DNA of 64,000 nt from an uncultured Gammaproteobacteria bacterium (GTDB lineage Bacteria > Pseudomonadota > Gammaproteobacteria > Pseudomonadales > Porticoccaceae). The stretch covers positions 62,001-126,000 of the forward strand of contig CAJXQR010000001.1 in NCBI GenBank assembly GCA_913058345.1, given 5' to 3'. The notes under the pieces were generated by a model that saw only the letters and a list, made by a program, of their open reading frames with translations, searched no databases and was not told the origin of the DNA. Each line of letters opens with the position of its first letter. The first letter of the stretch is position 1. Positions 29,449 through 37,539 of this stretch are shown here, piece after piece. A program made the translations under genes and the position numbers.

Positions 29449-31096
29449 AAATAAATTCCTTGAAAGGGGCGGTGCCGATACGCCGATGCGTGTCGAGAAA
29501 AGTCTCACCTTCGATACGTTGGTCGACATAGATACTGAGAATTCTTTCCAGAACATCAGGTATTTCGTGAGCATAGAAGGAGGGGCCTAGCACTTTGCCC
29601 AAAGAGGCATCGTTAAGGGCACTGCCGCCGAGTTGAATTTGATAAAATTCCTCCCCTTTCTTGTCGACGCCGAGAATGCCAATATTGCCCACATGATGGT
29701 GGCCACAGGCGTTCATGCAACCGGATATATTGAGATTGATATCACCCAGGTCGTAAAGATAATCAAGATCATCAAAGCGGCGTTGAATGGCTTCGGCAAC
29801 AGGGATGGACTTGGCATTGGCCAATGAACAGAAATCGCCACCTGGGCAACAAATCATATCGACCAGAGTGCCAATACTCGGTGTTGCGAAGCCCTGTTGT
29901 TTGGCCGCTTGCCAGAGTTCTGGCAGGTCATTTAATTTAACGTCGCCTAATACTAAATTTTGATGGTGAGTGACACGAATCTCAGAGAAGGAATAGCGAT
30001 CCGCTAGGTCGGCAATTGCTTCAAGTTGTCTATCAGTGACGTCACCAGGAGCTACGCCCGTCGGTTTGAGTGATAGGTGGACTGCACAGTACCCGGCCAC
30101 TTTGTGGTCAACCACATTTCTATCGCGCCACTTCCCGAAGGCTATGTGTTCCGCGGCAAAGGCTTGTAGAGTTGTCTCGCAGCTTTCTGGGTCGATATTT
30201 TCATAGGGCGGGCTGGTGAAGAAAGCTTTGGCATGGTTGATTACCGCATCGGTTAGTGTTGAGGGGCTATCAATCTCTTGTAACCATTCTTGTTCAACTT
30301 TTTCGGCGAAGACTTCTGCTGTCCAGGCTTTGACAAGGATTTTAATACGCGCCTTGTACTTGTTGTCACGTCGACCATAGCGATTATAGACCCGTAAAAT
30401 CGCTTCAAGATAAGTCAGTAAATGCTTGGCGGGAAGAAAATCCTTGATGACTTGTCCAATTGCGGGGCTGCGGCCTAGACCTCCGCCGACCAGGACTTTA
30501 AAGCCAACCTCATTGTTGGAGTTTTTAAAGACCTGTAAACCAATGTCGTGCACTTGAATCGCGGCGCGATCACTTTCTGCACCAGTCACGGCAATCTTAA
30601 ATTTGCGGGGTAAAAAAGCGAATTCAGGGTGTAGTGTCGACCACTGACGGATAATTTCGCACCAAGGGCGCGGGTCTTCTATTTCATCGGCGTTAATGCC
30701 AGCAAATTCATCGGAGGTCACATTGCGAATGCAGCTTCCGCTGCTTTGTATGCTTTGCATGTCAACAGCAGCTAGTTCGGCCAGAATATCGGGCACTTCT
30801 TCCAGTCGGGGCCAGTGGAGCTGGATGTTTTGCCGCGTGGTAAAGTGCGCGTAACCTTTGTCGTACTTGCGGGTTATATTAGCCAGTGTGCGTAATTGGG
30901 TTGCCGACACCATGCCGTAGGGAATGTTGATACGCAGCATGGGTGCGTGGCGTTGTATATAAAGACCGTTTTGCAGACGTAAAGGCAGAAAAACTCCATC
31001 GGAAATTCTACCTGCTAAGTAATCATCGGTCTGGCGGCGGTACTGAGCGACGCGTTCGCGAATCAGAGTTTTGTCGTGTTGGTCGTATATGTACAT
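29432..31096 (-). CDS. cysI: Siroheme-dependent sulfite reductase (CysI type)
   Basis: 554 aa; reduces sulfite to sulfide for cysteine synthesis. Siroheme/[4Fe-4S] ligands are visible in CCPGGDFCSLA and NISGCMNACGHHHVGNIG. Both ferredoxin-like half domains (HFTTRQNIQLHWP and IRVTHHQNLVLGDV) carry the Arg/His residues that bind sulfite. No cysJ flavoprotein adjoins it, so electrons probably come from a ferredoxin, as in pseudomonads. Its operon partner is the DUF934 gene. Confidence 0.92.
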   Translation of the reverse strand: MYIYDQHDKTLIRERVAQYRRQTDDYLAGRISDGVFLPLRLQNGLYIQRHAPMLRINIPYGMVSATQLRTLANITRKYDKGYAHFTTRQNIQLHWPRLEEVPDILAELAAVDMQSIQSSGSCIRNVTSDEFAGINADEIEDPRPWCEIIRQWSTLHPEFAFLPRKFKIAVTGAESDRAAIQVHDIGLQVFKNSNNEVGFKVLVGGGLGRSPAIGQVIKDFLPAKHLLTYLEAILRVYNRYGRRDNKYKARIKILVKAWTAEVFAEKVEQEWLQEIDSPSTLTDAVINHAKAFFTSPPYENIDPESCETTLQAFAAEHIAFGKWRDRNVVDHKVAGYCAVHLSLKPTGVAPGDVTDRQLEAIADLADRYSFSEIRVTHHQNLVLGDVKLNDLPELWQAAKQQGFATPSIGTLVDMICCPGGDFCSLANAKSIPVAEAIQRRFDDLDYLYDLGDINLNISGCMNACGHHHVGNIGILGVDKKGEEFYQIQLGGSALNDASLGKVLGPSFYAHEIPDVLERILSIYVDQRIEGETFLDTHRRIGTAPFKEFIYAKAA

Positions 31097-31397
31097 AAAG
31101 TTTCGCTTCCTTCCCTAACTATCAGAAATCCCGAGTAATTCGAGTATTCCCAGAGGGTGAATGATAGCCTTCCGAAGCCGTCAGGTGAAAAACCCTTTCT
31201 TCATATTCCCGTTTAAAAAGGGAATAAGACACCCTGAGAAGAAAGAGGACAGTCAGCCCTTTGGCTGTTAGAATGCAGCCCGTTTTGCATGTCTACAGGC
31301 TGTTTGAAAACCTGTAGATTCGTATATCGAGGCTCTGACGAGCTCGGTTATATTTCTTAATTAGTTAGGTAGTTGTATCTGCCGAGGTTGAAAGACG
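31097..31397 (+). other. Divergent intergenic region with two hairpins
   Basis: 301 bp between cysI and a small membrane-protein gene. It holds inverted repeats TATTCCC/GGGAATA (31204–31210 with 31220–31226) and TCTACAGG/CCTGTAGA (31292–31299 with 31311–31318). Both could be operators or leader structures in divergent promoters. No CysB consensus is strong enough to call. Confidence 0.4.
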
Positions 31398-31511
31398 ATG
31401 AGTGATCAGGATAAAGCAGGGAAAAGTGATAGTTTTGTTGACGCGGTTGCAGCAATAGCGGTTATTTCACTAGCCATATTAACAGCGGTGTTTTTCCTGA
31501 GCAACCAGTAA
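31398..31511 (+). CDS. Small single-pass membrane protein (37 aa)
   Basis: ORF from ATG 31398 to TAA 31511: a polar acidic/Lys-rich N-terminus (MSDQDKAGKSDSFVDAV), then a hydrophobic helix AAIAVISLAILTAVFFL and the end SNQ. The clean polar-to-membrane layout and Met-Ser start suggest a real micro-protein. The upstream ribosome site is weak (GAAAGACG). Function is unknown; similar short proteins are sometimes annotated opposite cysI. Confidence 0.55.
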   Translation: MSDQDKAGKSDSFVDAVAAIAVISLAILTAVFFLSNQ

Positions 31512-31761
31512 CACGTAGGTGCAGTTGTCTTTGCAAAGCCCATCTTTATATAAAACGTCAAAACCATTTTGCTAGTGACGTGATTGCTGTGCGTGCGACG
31601 AAAGCCATTTATTGTTAAATAAGGCCTGTTTAATCAGGCTACTCTTAGGAAGAAGGTTTTTCTTTTTGCATTTTATGCTTTCAGCTCGATTCAGCTGATT
31701 TAGCGAAAATGGGCCTGCAACTCGTATGCGCATCAGGCGGAGCTGAATAAGGCTATTGATC

Positions 31762-32940
31762 ATGAAAGTAGCAAATAACGTCTGGCTATTTATGCTTTGC
31801 CAGGCCTTGACTATGTCGATCCCCTCTTTTGTCATTTTTGTGGGCAGTATTATCGGTGCAACACTGGCTCCTGATCCGGGTTTTGCGACACTGCCCGTTG
31901 CCGCTTTTATACTCGGTTCAGCGCTTTCCACTTTACCGGTCATTCTCACAATGCGGCGTTTCAATCGCAAGCGAGTCTTTCTCTTCTGTGCGGCGGTGGC
32001 TAGTATTGGTTGTCTGCTAGCTATTTATGCACTGGCATTACAGAGTTTTTCTGTCTACATCGTGGCAATTGTCGTACTGGGAGTCGGCCTGGCTGCAGGA
32101 CAGCAATATCGTTTTGCAGCGATGGAGAGCGTCCCCCCAGAAGGGGCCCCCCGTGCTGCATCTTGGGTTTTAATGGGCGGCATTGGTGCAGCTTTTTTGG
32201 GCCCGGAGTTGGCGGTGCGCGGTGAGCAGTTGATGGCTACGGCTTATCAGGGTTCTTTTGCTCTTCTGATGGCAGTGACTGTTGCCGTTTTTTTACTGCT
32301 GCTTCTTTTCGATGAGGCGCCAAAGGGTGATCGGCAAGGTGCCGTTAAAGGCCGACCTCTACTTGAAATCATCCGCCAGCCGGTTATTTTGGTTGCTATT
32401 GTTTCTGGCTGTGCAGGCTTTGCCATAATGAGTCTAGTGATGGTCTCCACCCCTTTGCACATGCATTTTGAAAATGGCTATAGCCTGATTGATACCAAAT
32501 GGGTGATTCAAAGTCATATTGTGGCGATGTTTTTACCTTCTTTCTTTGTGCCGTGGGTCATTCGCCGCATTGGTGTGCTGGGTCTTATCAGCTTGGGTGT
32601 TATCGCTTTATTGTTAATGGTAGCAGTGGTCTTTACTAATTATGCCTTAATTAACTACTGGGTCTCTTTGGTATTGTTGGGCATTGGTTGGAATTTTCTA
32701 TTTGTCGGTGGCACGACGCTGCTTCCCGAAGGCTATCGCGAATCTGAGCGATTCAAAGTGCAGGCTTTAAACGACTTTACTATCTTTGGCATTCAGGCTG
32801 TAGGTGCACTGTTAGCAGGATGGATACTAAGCACTCTAGGTTGGCAAAGCTTATTACTCATTAGCTTGCCAATATTGGTCTTACTGATGATTACACTGAT
32901 TTACTGGCGTAAAACACAACAGCCTGTCATTATTTCTTAA
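31762..32940 (+). CDS. Major facilitator superfamily transporter
   Basis: 392 aa, twelve predicted membrane segments in two six-helix halves, with the loop 2-3 motif replaced by LTMRRFNRKRVF. The central loop is short (FDEAPKGDRQGAVKGRPLLEI, Arg/Lys-rich). ATG 31762 is preferred to TTG 31756. The LPEGYRESERFKVQALNDFTIFG segment near TM10 is found in a poorly studied MFS group; the substrate cannot be predicted. Converges with the alicyclic-acid operon but is on the other strand. Confidence 0.82.
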   Translation: MKVANNVWLFMLCQALTMSIPSFVIFVGSIIGATLAPDPGFATLPVAAFILGSALSTLPVILTMRRFNRKRVFLFCAAVASIGCLLAIYALALQSFSVYIVAIVVLGVGLAAGQQYRFAAMESVPPEGAPRAASWVLMGGIGAAFLGPELAVRGEQLMATAYQGSFALLMAVTVAVFLLLLLFDEAPKGDRQGAVKGRPLLEIIRQPVILVAIVSGCAGFAIMSLVMVSTPLHMHFENGYSLIDTKWVIQSHIVAMFLPSFFVPWVIRRIGVLGLISLGVIALLLMVAVVFTNYALINYWVSLVLLGIGWNFLFVGGTTLLPEGYRESERFKVQALNDFTIFGIQAVGALLAGWILSTLGWQSLLLISLPILVLLMITLIYWRKTQQPVIIS

Positions 32941-32995
32941 TTTAAGGGTTAATTGAGTCTCGTTAACCGAGCTATCGTGTCTATTGGGCGTGCTG

Positions 32996-33038
32996 GGTAA
33001 AAAAAGCTCTGTCCCTCGGGTTGGCGAGACGGAGCTTT
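32996..33038. terminator. Bidirectional terminator between MFS gene and badH-like gene
   Basis: Stem AAAGCTCTGTC/GACGGAGCTTT (33003–33013 with 33028–33038) with one G-U pair. The left flank is A7, which becomes a U-tract for leftward transcripts from the bad-like operon; the right flank TTTTC serves rightward ones. It sits exactly between convergent genes. Confidence 0.8.
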
Positions 33039-33060
33039 TCTTGGTATGGCTGACAGTTTT

Positions 33061-33858
33061 CTAGCCAATCATGCTGTAACCGCCACTGGCACTGAGTACC
33101 TGGCCGGTAATGTAACCTGCCACGTGGTTTGACGATAAAAACACTACGGCATTGGCAACATCTTGTGGCTTGCCGATGCGCTTAAGTGGCAGGGTTTTGG
33201 CAATGGCTGCAAACTGATCTTCAGTAAACATCGCATCTTTCTCCTTCCACATGCTGTTTTCGCTGGTTTCCTCAGTAGTCTCGGGTACGGTGACTCCCGG
33301 GCAAACGCAGTTGCAGCGAATATTGTAGCGGCCATTTTCTTTGGCGATGGTTTTCATAAAGCTATTAGTGGCCGCTTTTAAACCGCCGTAAACGGCTTCG
33401 CGGGGTTCACCCTGGCGGCTGGCATCGGAGCTGATGGAGACCATAGAGCCACCACCATTGGGAACCATATGGGCCAAGGCGACTTTAGTGCAGTTCAGCA
33501 GGCCGACGTAGTTAATGGCGATCAGTTTCTGCCACAACTCGGGAGTGGTCTGAGTAAAAAACATCAAATCATCCCAGCCGACGTTGTTGACCAGAGCTTC
33601 AACGGTGCCAAAAGTCTTAGCAACCGTGTCAAAGAGGTTTTCGACACTGTCTAGGTCGGTAATATCGGTTTTGATCACCTGGGCATCAGCGGCACCTGCC
33701 TTTTTTGCCAGGTCGGCAACTTTCTCTCCACTTTCTACGTCGAGGTCGGCAATGGTGATTTTCGCGCCTTCTTCGGCAAACTTAAGCGCGATAGCGCGGC
33801 CAATGTTTGAAGCTGCACCTGTGACGATAACTGAACGAGCTTTTAAATCTAAGTCCAT
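33061..33858 (-). CDS. badH: BadH-like short-chain dehydrogenase (2-hydroxycyclohexanecarboxyl-CoA dehydrogenase)
   Basis: 265 aa classical SDR. The NAD-binding motif is TGAASNIGRAIA (residues 13–24), with NNVGWDD near 90, catalytic Ser in SISSDASRQ and the Tyr-x3-Lys pair in AVYGGLKAA. The NVGWDD/NAGWD and SSDASR segments resemble Rhodopseudomonas BadH. The family reaction oxidises the 2-hydroxy ring acyl-CoA to the 2-keto form for the adjacent BadI-like hydrolase. Last gene of a leftward four-gene operon. SDR specificity is easily misjudged, so the assignment leans on context. Confidence 0.72.
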   Translation of the reverse strand: MDLDLKARSVIVTGAASNIGRAIALKFAEEGAKITIADLDVESGEKVADLAKKAGAADAQVIKTDITDLDSVENLFDTVAKTFGTVEALVNNVGWDDLMFFTQTTPELWQKLIAINYVGLLNCTKVALAHMVPNGGGSMVSISSDASRQGEPREAVYGGLKAATNSFMKTIAKENGRYNIRCNCVCPGVTVPETTEETSENSMWKEKDAMFTEDQFAAIAKTLPLKRIGKPQDVANAVVFLSSNHVAGYITGQVLSASGGYSMIG

Positions 33859-33903
33859 AATAAAATCCTTAATAATCAGTTGGCTAAAGAATAAACCTAG
33901 TAT

Positions 33904-34713
33904 TTACTTTACATATTTTCGGAAGTTAGGTTTGCGCTTTTCTGCCAGTGCATTAACGCCTTCACGAGATTCTTCAGAATCGTAATAGAGGCGCAGAGCC
34001 TCCAGGCCAAGACTGGCGATGCCGCGAATGTTTTCAGTGGCAGCGTTGAAGGAGCGTTTGCCAATAGAAATTGCCGTGGGGCTACGTTCTTCGAGCTCGG
34101 CACACCAAGCATCGACTTCGGCGTCAAGCTGCTCATTGGGCACAACCTTATTAACCAGCCCCATTTCGAGGGCTTCAACAGCAGTGTAGCGACGGCACAT
34201 ATACCAGATTTCCTTGGCTTTTTTGTCGCCTACAATTTGTGCTAGTAGTGCGGTACCAAAACCGGGGTCAATGGATCCCATTTTGGGGCCAACCTGGCCA
34301 AACTGCGCGTCTTCACCGGCAATGGTTAGATCGCAAATAGTGGCCAGCACGTTGCCGCCGCCAATAGCGTAACCCTGTACTTTGGCAATTACTGGCTTGG
34401 GCACATCGCGAATGACTGTGTGGAGTTCTTCAACGGGTAGGCCGATAGTGCCGCGACCATCGTATTGGCCGTCGTGTGAGGACTGGTCGCCACCGGTGCA
34501 AAAGGCTTTTTCACCAGTACCCGCTAACACGATCACACCAATACCGTTATCCCAGCCGGCTTGCTGGAAAGCGTGAATCAATTCATCACAGGTCACGCCG
34601 CGAAACGCGTTGTAAACTTCAGGGCGGTTGATGGTGATATAGGCTGTTGCGCCTTTAACTTGGTAAATAATATCCTGATAATCCATAAGGCCTCTTATTC
34701 GCGCGTTGCGCAT
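33904..34713 (-). CDS. badI: BadI-like 2-ketocyclohexanecarboxyl-CoA hydrolase
   Basis: Crotonase-family ring-opening enzyme; ATG at 34683 (MDYQDIIYQVKG) may be the true start, as the upstream ten residues are not conserved. Very close to Rhodopseudomonas BadI by eye: INRPEVYNAFRG, FCTGGDQSSHDGQYDGRGT, KVQGYAIGGGNVLATICDL, GQVGPKMGSIDPGFGTA and EIWYMCRRY. The reaction is hydrolytic cleavage of the ring to pimeloyl-CoA, mechanistically like MenB (shared GGDQ motif). It lies 45 bp upstream of badH-like. This is the most specific marker for cyclohexanecarboxylate degradation in the window. Confidence 0.88.
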   Translation of the reverse strand: MRNARIRGLMDYQDIIYQVKGATAYITINRPEVYNAFRGVTCDELIHAFQQAGWDNGIGVIVLAGTGEKAFCTGGDQSSHDGQYDGRGTIGLPVEELHTVIRDVPKPVIAKVQGYAIGGGNVLATICDLTIAGEDAQFGQVGPKMGSIDPGFGTALLAQIVGDKKAKEIWYMCRRYTAVEALEMGLVNKVVPNEQLDAEVDAWCAELEERSPTAISIGKRSFNAATENIRGIASLGLEALRLYYDSEESREGVNALAEKRKPNFRKYVK

Positions 34714-34728
34714 TTAGGGTGGGTGTAC

Positions 34729-34761
34729 TTCATCGCAGGCCGATCACTGGCCAGCGATGAA
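34729..34761 (-). repeat. 33-bp inverted repeat upstream of badI-like gene
   Basis: TTCATCGC at one end and GCGATGAA at the other, with an inner GGCC/GGCC pair and a 7-base loop: a near-continuous 12-bp stem. It lies just upstream of the badI-like coding region, inside the operon. It has no T-run on either strand, so an operator, processing site or mRNA-stability element is more likely than a terminator. Confidence 0.6.
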
Positions 34762-34842
34762 TCTCGTTTATTGTAACGGTGGAGCTTTGATGAAACGAGC
34801 CTTATTCATTCTTGCCGCCATAAATTTAGCCATGACACAAAC

Positions 34843-35619
34843 TTAGCTAAACTGGGGTGGGCGCTTTTCTACAAACGCTTTCAGGCCTTCACCGACAGCA
34901 TCGCTGCGCAGAGCGGGTGTGGCGAGATCGAGTTCCATAGCCAGACCCTGCTCAAGAGGCATATCAAGTCCTCGATCGCTCAGCTGCTTCATCAGTGCTA
35001 ATCCTGCAGAGCTGCGCTGGCAAAGCTGTTGACAATAGGCGAGGGCACTGTCAAATAACGTGTCATCTTCTTCCACATAGTTAACCAGGCCGAAATCAAG
35101 AGCTTGCTCTGCATTTAACCAGCGGGCGCTGAACATGAGTTCAATGGCGCGGCGGCGGCCGATTAAGCGTGTTAAGCGCTGGCTGCCCCCCCAGCCCGGA
35201 ACTAAGCCAAACTGAGCGTGTTGGTCACCCAGTTTGGCGCTTTTTCCGGCAAAGACCACATCGCCCGCGAGAATCAGTTCAAGTCCTCCAGCCAATGCCA
35301 GGCCCTGTTGGGCGATTACCACAGGCAGGGGGGAGACCTCTAGTTTTCGCAGTGTCTCGTGCCCGGTTTTTAGGAAAGTGCGTATACCTTCATCACTGTC
35401 GCGAAAGCCACTGACTTCTTCGAGATCCGCTCCAGTGCAAAAATTTTTGCCATTGGCAGCAATCAGTACGGCGCGGATAGTGCTATCACTTTCAAATTGT
35501 TCCATTGCTTTGTATAGCGCTTCGTGCAGCGCCATCGATAGGCAGTTAAACTGCTCGGGCCGATTCAGCGTGATAATGCCGACGCCATGACGTTGACTTG
35601 TTTCGAGAGCTTGTTTCAT
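34843..35619 (-). CDS. Crotonase-family enoyl-CoA hydratase/isomerase with altered active site
   Basis: 258 aa. Oxyanion-hole motif FCTGADLEEVSG and GLALAGGLELILAGD are present, the latter keeping the first catalytic Glu. At the position of the second hydratase Glu (usual motif GxPE-x3-G) it reads LGDQHAQFGLVPGWGGSQRL, with His. By position it would hydrate cyclohex-1-ene-1-carboxyl-CoA (BadK step), but the missing Glu argues for a different proton donor or another reaction such as isomerisation. It lies between the dehydrogenase and the BadI-like gene in one leftward operon. Confidence 0.75.
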   Translation of the reverse strand: MKQALETSQRHGVGIITLNRPEQFNCLSMALHEALYKAMEQFESDSTIRAVLIAANGKNFCTGADLEEVSGFRDSDEGIRTFLKTGHETLRKLEVSPLPVVIAQQGLALAGGLELILAGDVVFAGKSAKLGDQHAQFGLVPGWGGSQRLTRLIGRRRAIELMFSARWLNAEQALDFGLVNYVEEDDTLFDSALAYCQQLCQRSSAGLALMKQLSDRGLDMPLEQGLAMELDLATPALRSDAVGEGLKAFVEKRPPQFS

Positions 35620-35679
35620 AATATTTCTCTATAATATAACTTCATAACTCTATGATAGTTATTTGGTTTGATTTTTCTG

Positions 35680-36837
35680 TTAGGCAGGTTTTCCGACGTA
35701 AGTACGGGCGATAACCATCTTCATAATTTGTGCGGTGCCGTCGCCAATTTGCATACCAAGCACATCACGTAGACGTTGTTCAAAGGGTAGTTCGTCACTG
35801 TAGCCACCGTGGCCGTGAGTCAGCAGGCACTGCTGAGTTATGTCGAAGGCCAGTTTAGGTGCCCACCACTTCGCCATTGCGGCTTCTTTCGTGTGGTCCT
35901 TGCCCTGAGCTTTTAGCCAAAGAGCTTTCAGGCAAACCAGACGTGCGCCTTCGAGCTGGGTTTCAGCTTCGGCAAGGGGAAAGGTGATACCCTGATTAAC
36001 AGCGAGCACTTTACCAAAGGTTTTGCGATGCTGAATATATTCCCAGGTTTCGTCCAGGCAGTTTCGAGCCACTGCAAGACATTGCAAGCCGATAAGGGCA
36101 CGACTGAAATCAAAACCCTGCATGACTTGTACAAAGCCTTTGCCAGGATCGCCAATGCAATATTTTTCCTCAATGCGTACATCATCAAAGAACAGGGACC
36201 CCCGGCCCACTGATTTTTCACCGAGATCGTCAAAGCGGGTGCGGGTAAGACCGGGGGTAGTGAGATCAACCAGAAAGGCGGAGACGCCGTGGGCCTTTTC
36301 TTCCACAGTGCCGGTACGCGCAAAAACGAGACATAGGTCGGCTTGCTGGGCCATTGAAATAGACGTTTTTTCACCGTTAAGCAGATAAAAGGTACCGCTT
36401 TCGTCGGTATGACGTGTTGCTTTCAGGGAAGCCCCCGCAGCATCTGAGCCACCGCGGGGTTCTGTTAAGCCGATACAGACAATAGCATCACCACTGCAGA
36501 TGCGCGGCATAATTTCTTCTATCACGTCTGCTTGGGCGTGGCTAAGAATGCAATTGCCGACGAGTGAGGCGTTGATTGGCACATAGGCAATATTCATATC
36601 GCCCTCGGCAATGGCCTCGGTAATCAAACCGGATGAGAGGGCGTCAAGTCCACTTCCACCGTATTCCTCAGGTGCTTCTGGGGCGATGAAACCGAGCAGG
36701 CCCATTTCACTAATCAAGTCTCGATTAAAGGCGTGGGCTTTATCTCCGGCTTTATAGTTGGGAGCGAGTTTATCAGCGGCGAAGCGCTGCGCGCTATCGA
36801 CAAGTGATTGTTGAAAATCAGTGAGTTCGAAATGCAT
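35680..36837 (-). CDS. Acyl-CoA dehydrogenase, AliB/BadJ-like (alicyclic acyl-CoA)
   Basis: 385 aa FAD flavoprotein. FAD/substrate motifs CIGLTEPRGGSDA and GEKTSISMAQQAD are present, followed by the C-terminal helical domain with HRKTFGKVLAVNQGI and HGHGGYSDELPFEQRLRD. The catalytic-base motif reads QIGDGTAQIMK: Asp where most acyl-CoA dehydrogenases have Glu (YEGT). Operon position fits dehydrogenation of cyclohexanecarboxyl-CoA to the 1-ene. It is only distantly related to the five-gene array at 40–46 kb. First gene of the leftward operon, divergent from the MarR regulator. Confidence 0.82.
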   Translation of the reverse strand: MHFELTDFQQSLVDSAQRFAADKLAPNYKAGDKAHAFNRDLISEMGLLGFIAPEAPEEYGGSGLDALSSGLITEAIAEGDMNIAYVPINASLVGNCILSHAQADVIEEIMPRICSGDAIVCIGLTEPRGGSDAAGASLKATRHTDESGTFYLLNGEKTSISMAQQADLCLVFARTGTVEEKAHGVSAFLVDLTTPGLTRTRFDDLGEKSVGRGSLFFDDVRIEEKYCIGDPGKGFVQVMQGFDFSRALIGLQCLAVARNCLDETWEYIQHRKTFGKVLAVNQGITFPLAEAETQLEGARLVCLKALWLKAQGKDHTKEAAMAKWWAPKLAFDITQQCLLTHGHGGYSDELPFEQRLRDVLGMQIGDGTAQIMKMVIARTYVGKPA

Positions 36838-36973
36838 AGTGAGGTCCCTTATTGATTGAATACTCCTGAGGTGACTGTAGATGTTTTACTTCATTCTTAT
36901 CGTGAAAGATGACCTACGTCAAAACTACTACTGCAGAGAAGTGTCAAGGTCTTCCCATATAAGGTATATTGCA

Positions 36974-36991
36974 GTGTAATAAGAATAACAC
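36974..36991. promoter_or_regulatory. Candidate MarR-type operator
   Basis: Imperfect 18-bp palindrome GTGTaATaagAATaACAC, 30 bp upstream of the MarR start codon. Its inner octamer ATAAGAAT recurs inverted (ATTCTTAT, 36893–36900) nearer the dehydrogenase start, so the divergent promoter region holds two related half-sites. A MarR repressor of alicyclic-acid genes would be expected to bind here; this is inference. Confidence 0.45.
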
Positions 36992-37020
36992 GATGATCAA
37001 ATTTCATACGGAAGTCATAT

Positions 37021-37479
37021 ATGGCAGACACTGACGAATTAAGCTCAGATATTCCTCTTAAGCTGTTTTTTCGCTTATACCAAGCGATGAACCTTTCACT
37101 GCGTAGGGCTGCGGAGGTGCTTAGTGAGTTTGATATGAGTGCCCAGCAATGGTCTATCCTCGATTCGCTAACACGCCCGGGTTATGAAAATGGCATGACA
37201 GTGAATGGTCTGGTGGAGTATTTGATGGTGAGCCGCCAAAGTCTTAACGGTGTGCTGCGTCGTATGGAGGAATCAGGCTATATCGAGCGTGTGGTTAATC
37301 CAGACGATTTGCGCTCGCGACAAATTCGTCTTACAACTTATGGCCGTGATGTCTGTAAAAAGGTTGAGCCCAAGGTGAAAAAGTTTTACCGCGATAGCGT
37401 GCGACATATGACGGAAGAGGAGAGAGTCAATAGTCTCAACCTGCTCAATCAAATCCTGGGAAATATGCGTAAAAAATAA
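37021..37479 (+). CDS. MarR-family regulator (BadR-like position)
   Basis: 152 aa winged-helix regulator. The MarR core is visible: FDMSAQQWSILDSL, the recognition-helix region MVSRQSLNGVLRRMEESGYIERV and the wing NPDDLRSRQIRLT with its conserved Asp/Arg. Divergently transcribed from the dehydrogenase–crotonase–badI–badH operon across 183 bp, the layout of a ligand-released repressor. Rhodopseudomonas controls the same pathway with the MarR protein BadR, so a CoA-thioester effector is plausible. Confidence 0.82.
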   Translation: MADTDELSSDIPLKLFFRLYQAMNLSLRRAAEVLSEFDMSAQQWSILDSLTRPGYENGMTVNGLVEYLMVSRQSLNGVLRRMEESGYIERVVNPDDLRSRQIRLTTYGRDVCKKVEPKVKKFYRDSVRHMTEEERVNSLNLLNQILGNMRKK

Positions 37480-37539
37480 CTTTTTTTACACGGCCAATTT
37501 CCCGCGACCTTCGCGCGTGTTATTTATCGGTTCTCATCA

